Source: Aggregatilinea lenta | GTDB taxonomy: Bacteria; Chloroflexota; Anaerolineae; Aggregatilineales; Aggregatilineaceae | Reading direction: 5' to 3' | Assembly: GCF_003569045.1 (NCBI RefSeq) | Contig: NZ_BFCB01000003.1 | Coordinates: 1,798,001-1,862,000, forward strand | DNA: 64,000 nt | Shown here: piece by piece, positions 6,669-14,289 of the stretch | Numbering within the stretch: position 1 is the stretch's first letter | Layout: each line of letters opens with the position of its first letter | Position numbers and translations under genes: made by a program | The notes under the pieces: generated by a model | What the model saw: only the letters and a program-made list of their open reading frames with translations | Told to the model about the DNA's origin: nothing | Database searches by the model: none

Positions 6669-9332
6669 ATGGACTTTTTGCTGAACATTAACGCTGCGCG
6701 CATTCTGGTGGCGGAGCACAACACTGACCGCATGACGGAGACGGCGCAGCTGCTCCAGGCGGCGGGCTATAACGTGCAGAAAGCCTATAACGTCGGCGAC
6801 GCGTTGTTCTCGCTCGAAAACGGCCAGTTCGACTTGGCGGTGATTGACGCGTGTATGAAGGACCGCGAGCAGCGCCCGCTGGTGGAGCAGATGAGCGATC
6901 TGCCCGGCTCGATGGTGCGCTGGCTAGTTGTGGCCGAAGAAGGCGATCCCGCGCCCGAAGCGCTGCTGAAGTACGGCGCGGTGGCCTTTTTGCCGCGCGC
7001 GTTCGACCGCGAGACGCTGCTGCGCAAGGTACGTGCTGCGTTGCGCGACGAGGTTACAGCGCCCACCTCCACGCCTGCCGTAGGCGACACGCCGCAGCCG
7101 TTCCCTGCCGTTCCCTCTGCCAATGCCATCGAGACGCAGCATCTGCTCGAACGCCAGCTTGTCGAGCAGCGCACACTCTCCACGCTGGCCCGATCGCTCA
7201 GCTCCGTGCTGGACCTGGACGTGCTGCTGACGCAGGTGGTCGAGGCGGCGGTGACCCTGAGCGGGGCCGAAGAGGGCCTGCTGTTGCTGCCCGACGACGA
7301 GGAAAAGGCGCTCTATATTCGCGCCGCGAAGGGCATCGACAACAAGATCGCGCAGAACTTCCGCGTCAAGACGCAGGATACGCTGGCGGGGCAGGTGTTC
7401 CGCTCCGGCAGCCCGATCCTGATCGGCGACCAGGGCTGGCAAAAGGTCAAGACGGAGTACCTTGTCAAGTCGCTGCTGTACGTGCCGCTGACGAGCAAGG
7501 GCCAGATCATCGGCGTGCTGGGCGTCAACAACAAAAAAGCGGCACGTACCTTCAACGAGCACGACAAGAGTCTGTTGGAAGACCTGGCGGCGCACGCGGC
7601 CATCGCCGTCGAAAACGCGCGCTTGTACGAGGAAAGTGTCGTCCGCACGCGCGATCTGGGCACGCTGGTCCGCGCTGGCGAAGCGGCCAACTCGACGCTC
7701 GCCATCGACCGCGTGCTGGCGACGATTGCCGGGCAGCTCATCAGCGCGCTGGACGTGGACCAGTGCTACATCGGCGAATGGGTGCCCGACGCCAAGCGCC
7801 TGGATACACTGGCGGTGTACTACCGGGCGCGGTGGCGCTCGGCTGATGGGCCTGCGCTGCCGATGGCGGCGAATCGGGCCATCGAGGAGGCGTTTTCCAA
7901 GCGCCAGATGGTCCGCACGGAGCCGGTCAACGCGTACGCCGACCATCCCCTGACGGGCTGGATGCCGCACCGCTACCGCGCGCAAAGTGCGGTGTACATC
8001 CCGCTCTACACCGGCGACCGCATGATCGGCATGGTGACGCTGGTGCACATCCATGCGCCTGCGCAAATCACCGCCATCGACGCGAAACGGGACCAGATCC
8101 AGCAGTTGGCGATTCAAACGGTGGCCAGCCTGCTGGGGTCGAGCAAGACGCAGCGCCAGCAGTACCTGCTGCATTCCGCGCAGCAAATTACGGACCTCGT
8201 CGAGGCCGACTGGTGCGAGATCGCGCTGTGGAACGCGGCGCGTGGACAGTTCAACACCGTGCTATCGTACGGCGAAGCGATCTGGTCCGATGAAGCGCCG
8301 GGCCTCAAGCTGGAGGGCTTTCCGGAGCTTCAACGCATTCTGGATGAGCAAAAGGCCGGGTCCGGCGCGCTGACACCGGATATGCAGTCCCTGGCTAAAG
8401 AGAGTTATGGCAAGGCGCTGCTGGTAGTGCCCCTGATCATCAAGGGGCAAACCGCCGGCGTGGTGATCATGACCGATACGTTGCATGAGCGGCAGTTTTC
8501 GCGGCGCGAGATCGAGCTGGCACAGGCGCTGGTCTTGCAGGCCGCCAACGCGTTGGCCAATGCACGCCTGTACCGCGACCTGGAGCTGAGCCTGGAAAAG
8601 CTGCACCTGACGCAGAGCAAGCTGGTCCAGACGGCGCGCCTGTCCGCGATGGGCGAGCTGGCGGCGGCGGTCGCGCACCAGATCAACAATCCGCTGACGA
8701 CGATCCTGGGCGATACGGAAATGGTGCTTCAGGATCTCGAAGTCGGTGACCCGAACCTCGAACCGCTTCAGGCGGTGTCACGGGCGGGCAAGCGCGCGCA
8801 CGAGGTTGTGCGCCGCCTGTTGGCGATGGCCCGCCAGCATACGCCCGACGACACGGTGGACGAGATCGACGTGAACGATAGCATCCGCAACACACTCACA
8901 TTGGTTAAGGGGCACGTGGAGCAGGGCAGTGTGACGTTGGTCGTGGACCTGCAAGACAAGCTGCCCGGCGTGGCGGCGGTGCGCGGCGAGTTGGAAGACG
9001 TGTGGCTTAACCTGCTGCTGAACGCGCGCGATGCGGTGGCGAACCGCCCAAACTCGCGCGTGGGTATCTCCTCGAAGCATGACGCGGTGCGTAAGGTGGT
9101 GCGCGTTGTCGTGTGGGATAATGGGTCGGGCATTTCGAAGGATCAGCACGACAAGATCTTCGATCCGTTCTTTACCACCAAGCCCATTGGCGAAGGCACG
9201 GGATTGGGCCTGCACATTTGTCAGCAGATTGTCGAAAAGTGCAAAGGTAGCATCACTTTCGAGAGTGAATATAATGAAGGCACGCGCTTTGTGATCACGC
9301 TGCCTGTATACGCTGGACAAGAGGCATTATGA
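6669..9332 (+). CDS. Hybrid sensor histidine kinase: receiver, three GAF domains, HisKA, HATPase
   Basis: An 887-residue soluble kinase with no membrane segments, so it senses cytoplasmic signals. In order: receiver-like domain (about 10-125), coiled linker, three GAF domains (about 170-320, 330-490, 500-640), a dimerisation helix with the phosphorylatable His670 in 'AVAHQINNPLTTILG', and a GHKL ATPase with the N box 'WLNLLLNARDAV', G1 box 'DNGSGI' and G2 box 'GEGTGLGLHI'. The receiver has Asp60 where the phosphate would go, but the usual invariant Lys is Arg109 and the acidic pair is reduced to one Glu (E16), so it may not switch normally. Its stop overlaps the ATG of the next gene (ATGA), so this is a kinase-regulator pair. 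Confidence 0.92.
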   Translation: MDFLLNINAARILVAEHNTDRMTETAQLLQAAGYNVQKAYNVGDALFSLENGQFDLAVIDACMKDREQRPLVEQMSDLPGSMVRWLVVAEEGDPAPEALLKYGAVAFLPRAFDRETLLRKVRAALRDEVTAPTSTPAVGDTPQPFPAVPSANAIETQHLLERQLVEQRTLSTLARSLSSVLDLDVLLTQVVEAAVTLSGAEEGLLLLPDDEEKALYIRAAKGIDNKIAQNFRVKTQDTLAGQVFRSGSPILIGDQGWQKVKTEYLVKSLLYVPLTSKGQIIGVLGVNNKKAARTFNEHDKSLLEDLAAHAAIAVENARLYEESVVRTRDLGTLVRAGEAANSTLAIDRVLATIAGQLISALDVDQCYIGEWVPDAKRLDTLAVYYRARWRSADGPALPMAANRAIEEAFSKRQMVRTEPVNAYADHPLTGWMPHRYRAQSAVYIPLYTGDRMIGMVTLVHIHAPAQITAIDAKRDQIQQLAIQTVASLLGSSKTQRQQYLLHSAQQITDLVEADWCEIALWNAARGQFNTVLSYGEAIWSDEAPGLKLEGFPELQRILDEQKAGSGALTPDMQSLAKESYGKALLVVPLIIKGQTAGVVIMTDTLHERQFSRREIELAQALVLQAANALANARLYRDLELSLEKLHLTQSKLVQTARLSAMGELAAAVAHQINNPLTTILGDTEMVLQDLEVGDPNLEPLQAVSRAGKRAHEVVRRLLAMARQHTPDDTVDEIDVNDSIRNTLTLVKGHVEQGSVTLVVDLQDKLPGVAAVRGELEDVWLNLLLNARDAVANRPNSRVGISSKHDAVRKVVRVVVWDNGSGISKDQHDKIFDPFFTTKPIGEGTGLGLHICQQIVEKCKGSITFESEYNEGTRFVITLPVYAGQEAL

Positions 9333-10030
9333 CGATCCCCTATATTCTTGCGGTGGATGACGATCCTGAAGTTCTGGGCACGCTGACCCGCGCGCTCAGC
9401 CGCGAAGGGTTCGAAGTAGGCCGTGCAACTTCTGGATTCGACGCGCTGCGGCTTCTGGCCGACCGGCAGCCCGATTTGCTGCTGCTGGATATCATCATGC
9501 CCGGCCTCGATGGGCTGGCCGTGTGCCGCAAGATCCGCGCCGAAGATCGCTATAGCGACCTGACGATCCTGTTCCTTACCGCGCGCGGCCAGACCGACGA
9601 CGTGGTGGCGGGCCTGGACGCCGGGGGCGACGACTACCTGATCAAGCCGTTCGAAGTGGCGGAGCTGATCGCACGTGTGCGCGCGCTGATCCGTCGCACG
9701 CAGCGCAACGTGATCACTGCCAGCCCTGTGCTCGACGTCGGATTGCTGCACCTCGATTCGAGCATGCATCAGGCGACGGTGGCCGAAGGCAGTCCGATCC
9801 AGCTCACGGCGACCGAGCACCGCCTGCTGCGCTACCTCATGGAGCACACCAACCAGGCGCTTTCTCCGCAGCACTTGCTTGAAGCCGTGTGGGATTATCC
9901 CCCAAACACTGGCGACCCCGATCTGGTCCGCGCGCACGTGCGTAATCTGCGGGCCAAACTGGAAAAAGGCGACGATTCGATGCGCCTGATCCGCACGATT
10001 CACGGGGTCGGATACATGATCTCTGGATAG
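9329..10030 (+). CDS. OmpR-family response regulator, cognate of the upstream kinase
   Basis: A 233-residue two-domain regulator. The receiver (1-120) has the full set of active-site residues: Asp10-12 acidic pocket, phosphoacceptor Asp54 in 'LLLLDIIMPG', Thr83 in 'FLTARG' and Lys105 in 'DDYLIKPFE'. The C-terminal winged helix (about 130-232) has 'LTATEHRLLRYLMEH' and the recognition/wing part 'VRAHVRNLRAKLE...IRTIHGVGYMI', typical of OmpR/PhoB. Start ATG overlaps the kinase stop by four bases. It probably receives phosphate from His670 of the kinase. Target genes are not shown by the sequence; the next genes rightward are another regulator and the Tad-like cluster. Confidence 0.92.
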   Translation: MTIPYILAVDDDPEVLGTLTRALSREGFEVGRATSGFDALRLLADRQPDLLLLDIIMPGLDGLAVCRKIRAEDRYSDLTILFLTARGQTDDVVAGLDAGGDDYLIKPFEVAELIARVRALIRRTQRNVITASPVLDVGLLHLDSSMHQATVAEGSPIQLTATEHRLLRYLMEHTNQALSPQHLLEAVWDYPPNTGDPDLVRAHVRNLRAKLEKGDDSMRLIRTIHGVGYMISG

Positions 10031-10100
10031 TTCTCAGGATTGTCAAAGATTTTTCACAAGACTTTCATAGCTCCAGCCTTTCTAAACGCGTGATGTCGCG

Positions 10101-10106
10101 TATACT
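10101..10106 (+). promoter_or_regulatory. Candidate -10 box before the second response regulator
   Basis: TATACT sits about 35 bp before the ATG at 10142, in a 111-bp gap after the first regulator. The -35 at the right distance (CTTTCT) is weak, so activation by a regulator is possible. Confidence 0.4.
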
Positions 10107-10141
10107 AAGTCCAGAAGGATGCGGCATCGAAGGCTGGGAAA

Positions 10142-10867
10142 ATGACCAAAGCTAATCTCTCTGTACGCAAAGTTTTAGTAATTGATAGCAATCTTGAGTC
10201 GCGCGGCAAAGTTTGCACCGTGCTTAGTTATGATGGCTATGCCGTCATCGAAGCGGAAACGGGCCAGCGTGCTATCAAGCTCGCTGCTGAACAGCGCCCT
10301 GAAGTGATCATCCTCGACAGCCAGCTCTCTGACATGAGCGGGTACGATCTATGCTCCCGGTTGCGCCGCACCCCTGCCGTCGAACACACCCCCATCCTGT
10401 TTCTCAGCGTGAATCATGGTGCCAAGCATGTGGCCCGCGCGCTAGATTCGGGTGGCGACGACTATGTGCGCCGTCCGTTTGTCCCGCGCGAGCTGAGCGC
10501 CCGCGTCCGCGCGCTGCTGCGCCGCTCCGGCGATAAGCAGGTGAACAACATGTCCTCACTGTACCTCGACCCGGACGGGCATCGCGTCATGGTCGATGAA
10601 CGGCTGGTGGAGCTTACGCCGACGGAATATCAGCTGCTGGAGCACCTGTGCAGCCATCCGTCCGTGCGCCATACGGCCTCTTCGCTGCTCCAGGATCTGT
10701 GGCAGTACCCGGCTGGCACCGGCGACACTGCTCTGGTCCGCAACCACATCCGCAACCTGCGGCGTAAGATCGAGTCCGATCCCGATCGGCCCGCCATCAT
10801 CCTCTCATTTCACGGTCGCGGCTACATGGTGAATGCGCTCGTTTTGTACCCGGAACGCCAGGTCTAA
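10142..10867 (+). CDS. OmpR-like regulator with an atypical receiver domain
   Basis: A 241-residue protein with the same layout as its neighbour: receiver (8-125) and OmpR-type winged helix (about 140-232, 'LTPTEYQLLEHLCSH' and 'VRNHIRNLRRKIE...ILSFHGRGYMV'). The phosphoacceptor Asp59 ('VIILDSQLSDMSG') is kept. However, the acidic pair is reduced to Asp15-Ser16, and the conserved Lys is Arg111 ('DDYVRRPF' in place of DDYLxKPF). Such receivers often act without phosphorylation or bind something else. A candidate -10 lies at 10101, so it can be transcribed separately from the kinase-regulator pair. It lies immediately upstream of the Tad-like cluster and may control it; that is inference from position only. 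Confidence 0.85.
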   Translation: MTKANLSVRKVLVIDSNLESRGKVCTVLSYDGYAVIEAETGQRAIKLAAEQRPEVIILDSQLSDMSGYDLCSRLRRTPAVEHTPILFLSVNHGAKHVARALDSGGDDYVRRPFVPRELSARVRALLRRSGDKQVNNMSSLYLDPDGHRVMVDERLVELTPTEYQLLEHLCSHPSVRHTASSLLQDLWQYPAGTGDTALVRNHIRNLRRKIESDPDRPAIILSFHGRGYMVNALVLYPERQV

Positions 10868-10925
10868 ATGCGTCGCGTCACAGCTAACAAATCTTTATAA
10901 ACTCCTCACAATTGAATACAGGGTG

Positions 10926-10947
10926 ACCATAGCATCTATGGTATTAT
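10926..10947 (+). promoter_or_regulatory. Inverted repeat and extended -10 upstream of the Tad-like cluster
   Basis: A perfect 7-bp inverted repeat (ACCATAG, spacer CAT, CTATGGT; 10926-10942) runs directly into TATTAT (10942-10947), which is preceded by a TGG extended -10 motif. No good -35 exists at 17 bp. The arrangement suggests a regulator binding site overlapping the promoter of the TadE-like gene at 11034. Confidence 0.45.
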
Positions 10948-11033
10948 TCAATCAAGGAAAGCGCGATAAAGGATCAATTCGCGCTCCCCTTCTTTTTGCG
11001 TATGACCCGGATGCTTTTATTTGAGGTGAGACC

Positions 11034-12092
11034 ATGCGAGCCAGATATCGTCGAATGCTCGCCATCCTCGATGGTGCCCCAACTGGTGCTCGCGGCCAGA
11101 GCCTGGTCGAGCTAACTCTGACCGTGCCGATCCTGTTGGTGATGCTGATGGGGCTGGTCGAGGTGGGCTGGTTCGCCAACAACTATATGGTGCTGCTGGA
11201 CAACGTGCGCGAGGCGGGACGTCGCGGCGCGGTCCTCGATCCGCTCACCGACTGGGAAGCCCATCAGGAAAAGGTCTATCACAGGATGGACTGCGAGAAT
11301 ACCGATCAATATTTCAATACAGGTGCAGGTGACAACGGTATTCTCCGCAACTCGACCGACGGTTGGCCGTGGAAGGATTTAGGCGCGTACGGGTATGTAG
11401 ACGGCACTGAACATACTAGCGCATACGGGTTCTACGACGACGTAGCCTGCCTTATTTTGCGCAATATGGCACCGCTCGACTTTGACAGCACCACTGATGA
11501 CATCATTATCTCGGTGTTTTCCTACGCGGTGATTGACCCGAACCCGACCGACGACGATCCGAGCGACAAAGTCGTCCGCGTGATTGGGCGCTTCCCGCCT
11601 GACACGAACGAATGCTCCGGCGAACCTGATCCATTCGATTGGCGCGGCGCAGGTCTCCTGGATCCTCCCGATGGGGACGCCACTGATGACGGCGAATTTT
11701 ACGAAAGCACCGATGGCAACACACCCTATTACGACGCGACGTCTGACGAGGTGCGCGGCTTTGTGATGCGCGGCAACCACGTGGCCGAAGATGACGCCGT
11801 AGGACTGCCCTGCCTGGGGTCCGATTTTTCGACGGCGGAAGTGCAAAATCTGCTCAACTTCAACAATATCACCGACCCGACGGAACACACCGACAAGATC
11901 GACAACACTCGCAAGTTCGGCATGGTCCTGGTCGAGATGGATTGGAAACACCGGCAACTGTTTGGAATGCCCTGGTTTAATCTTGGCCCGCTGAACAATG
12001 GCCCGTACGTCCACGTGTGGACCTTCTTCCCGGTCTCCGGCGCGGAACTCGATCTCCAGGATGCGGATCTTGACCCAGCGTATTTCCAGTAG
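11034..12092 (+). CDS. TadE-like anchored surface protein
   Basis: A 352-residue protein. After a basic N-terminus comes the TadE-type class III signal and membrane helix 'GQSLVELTLTVPILLVMLMGLVEVG' region (about residues 21-48; in this family the Glu and the hydrophobic helix mimic a type IV pilin start). The remaining 300 residues are extracytoplasmic, rich in Asp, with a few Cys (Cys86 region, Cys143, Cys193, Cys261). Much longer than standard TadE (about 150-200 residues), so this is a TadE-like protein with an added ectodomain rather than a plain minor pilin. GAGGTGAG lies before the ATG. First of three similarly built genes. Confidence 0.8.
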   Translation: MRARYRRMLAILDGAPTGARGQSLVELTLTVPILLVMLMGLVEVGWFANNYMVLLDNVREAGRRGAVLDPLTDWEAHQEKVYHRMDCENTDQYFNTGAGDNGILRNSTDGWPWKDLGAYGYVDGTEHTSAYGFYDDVACLILRNMAPLDFDSTTDDIIISVFSYAVIDPNPTDDDPSDKVVRVIGRFPPDTNECSGEPDPFDWRGAGLLDPPDGDATDDGEFYESTDGNTPYYDATSDEVRGFVMRGNHVAEDDAVGLPCLGSDFSTAEVQNLLNFNNITDPTEHTDKIDNTRKFGMVLVEMDWKHRQLFGMPWFNLGPLNNGPYVHVWTFFPVSGAELDLQDADLDPAYFQ

Positions 12093-12127
12093 GCGGTACA
12101 CCGAGTCCGACAGATAGGTAGACGCTG

Positions 12128-14248
12128 ATGAAGAGCTTAGTATTCCAGAACCCTGTCGCCCGGCGCTTTCGGCGCAGCCAGCGCGGGCAATCGATTGTGC
12201 TGTTGGCGATAGCCTTTCTGGCGCTTATCGCATTTGTGGGACTTGTCACCGATGTGGCGATGATGTTCGTGCGCTACGCGGCGCTGCGTCGTGCGGTGGA
12301 CTCGGCGGCGATCGCGGCTGCCGGGCAGATCCGCGAGGGAACGAACTACGCAGAAGTGACGATGGCCGCCGAGCAGTACATCCAACTGCACGGCATCGAT
12401 CCCGACACGGTGCTCGTCGAAACCTGCGAAACCGACATCTACCAATGGCGCGTGGGCCTAGGGCCGTGGGATGGTGAACCGCACCCGGAAGAGTATGATG
12501 GCACCGGCAACCTTGTTTCGGTCGCGACGCAGATGGGTGAAGACACCGAGCTGTGTAACTGGGATGACCCGCGTAAGCTGGTGCGCGTCAGCGCTCAAAT
12601 CACGTCGCCTACCTCGTTCCTGAGGTTGTTTGGCTTCGACGACTTTATTCTTGAGGCGACGTCGCTGTCTGAGACGGCGGTGCTCGACGTGGCGTTGGTG
12701 ATCGACACGTCCGAGTCGATGTCGAAGTATACGTATCTGCCATCTGCAACTACAGGTGAGACCAGGAACACGATTTACGACGATTCCGGGCTGACGCCCG
12801 ATCAGCTGCCCAGTCGCTGCTTTGGCGGCTATGGCGGATCAAGCCCCTACAAGTACCGTTGGGGCGGCTGTTGTAACGACGTGGGTACGGGTTACGTTGG
12901 TGATGGTTCAGATCAGAGCAACGGCGTTTTCTTGCCCAACGGTTTGCTTTGGCACGATGCGAATGCGAATGGCCTGTATGATCCCGGCGAAGAAGGTGTG
13001 CTGCCCGGCACGATGTCGGACTGGGTGGGATATGACGCGGACCCACGCGCGCCGGAAGAGAAGGCGGAGTATTTCAACTTCACGACCTTGGTTTGCGAGC
13101 CATTCAAGCAAGTAAAGGACGCCGCGCGGCTGTTCATCAAGCGCCTGGACTTTGTGCGCGGCGACCGCGTCGTGTTCGTGACCTTCGACCGCAACGGCAC
13201 GGTCTACGATCCTGACGGCACCGAGAGTACGTTCCGTCCCCTGATCAACAGCGAAAGCGTTGCTATTCAGACACTGAATGAAAAGATTGGTGTGTGGATT
13301 AACCCGAACCAGTGGCAGGACTGGGACCTGTGTCAGGAAGAACTTTCGTCCAAGATGGCATGGGGTAGTTGGACTGACCTGGGGTCGGATCCGGCGACGG
13401 AGCCGGACCTGCGCCCGTACGCCTACGAAAGTATCGCGCCCTGCGGGAACACGAACATCGGCGGCGGTATCCGCAGCGCGGTCAACGCCCTGACGGATCC
13501 CGACGACATCCGACGCGAAGCCGTGTGGGTCATGATCGTGTTGAGCGACGGTGCTGCGAACGCCACCGACCGCAGCGTGGACACCACTGGCTATCCAGGC
13601 ATTGAGGAACGCGTTTACGGTGGCTACGGTTACTGCCCGTGGTGGACCTTCTGCCGTCAGACCATTCCTGCGGGGCAGGAATTCGAGGGCGAACCCTGGC
13701 CGGAGTGTACTGGCAACAACCCGTCGCAGGTCGAGTATTCGGCGCCGGCCTGCAACGACGACCAGTCCGATACGCGTCACTTCTGTCTGGATGCGGATCT
13801 GGAGCAGGAAGTGGGTAACGTGGAATGCGGTCAGTCCGGTCATTACGACGCGGATGACTACGCCCGCGATATGGCGGACTTCGCAGGTTTGATCTCCATT
13901 GCGGATGGTAAGCCCGGTAACTACATCGCCATGTACTCGATCGCCTTCGGTGAGGAAGTGATCAACGCGGCTACCGGTGCGCCGCTGCTGCGCTACATCG
14001 CAGACGCGGGCGACAACGGCATTATCGACAACAATACCGAACAAGATTGGCGTGATGATCGTGCGTTGAACGGGTCGCTGACGGCGGCAGAGCTTGGTGT
14101 GCTGGACCCGTGCACCGACTCGGACACCGGGAACCCGCTCGATCCAACGACACAGTGTGGCCAGTACTACTATGCGACCGACCAGGCAAGCCTGCTGCAT
14201 GTATTCGAGCAAATTGCCAGCCGTATGTTCACCCGCATCTCGCGGTAA
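12128..14248 (+). CDS. TadG-like protein with an extracytoplasmic von Willebrand A domain
   Basis: A 706-residue protein. The N-terminus has 'RGQSIVLLAIAFLALIAFVGLVTDVAMMF' region (one membrane helix, about 20-48) followed by 'YAALRRAVDSAAIAAAGQI', the signature of TadG-type Flp pilus assembly proteins. From about residue 185 a vWA domain begins, with the metal-dependent adhesion site 'DTSESM' (DxSxS) in 'LDVALVIDTSESM'; later 'NIGGGIRSAVNAL' and 'WVMIVLSDGAAN' fit the other MIDAS loops. The vWA domain carries a large Gly/Cys-rich insert (about 235-320). Probably a surface adhesion or assembly factor working with the two flanking TadE-like proteins. Confidence 0.85.
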   Translation: MKSLVFQNPVARRFRRSQRGQSIVLLAIAFLALIAFVGLVTDVAMMFVRYAALRRAVDSAAIAAAGQIREGTNYAEVTMAAEQYIQLHGIDPDTVLVETCETDIYQWRVGLGPWDGEPHPEEYDGTGNLVSVATQMGEDTELCNWDDPRKLVRVSAQITSPTSFLRLFGFDDFILEATSLSETAVLDVALVIDTSESMSKYTYLPSATTGETRNTIYDDSGLTPDQLPSRCFGGYGGSSPYKYRWGGCCNDVGTGYVGDGSDQSNGVFLPNGLLWHDANANGLYDPGEEGVLPGTMSDWVGYDADPRAPEEKAEYFNFTTLVCEPFKQVKDAARLFIKRLDFVRGDRVVFVTFDRNGTVYDPDGTESTFRPLINSESVAIQTLNEKIGVWINPNQWQDWDLCQEELSSKMAWGSWTDLGSDPATEPDLRPYAYESIAPCGNTNIGGGIRSAVNALTDPDDIRREAVWVMIVLSDGAANATDRSVDTTGYPGIEERVYGGYGYCPWWTFCRQTIPAGQEFEGEPWPECTGNNPSQVEYSAPACNDDQSDTRHFCLDADLEQEVGNVECGQSGHYDADDYARDMADFAGLISIADGKPGNYIAMYSIAFGEEVINAATGAPLLRYIADAGDNGIIDNNTEQDWRDDRALNGSLTAAELGVLDPCTDSDTGNPLDPTTQCGQYYYATDQASLLHVFEQIASRMFTRISR

Positions 14249-14289
14249 ACGGCGCGGCGCCAGCGTGTGGTGAGCAAGGGGGACTGAAG

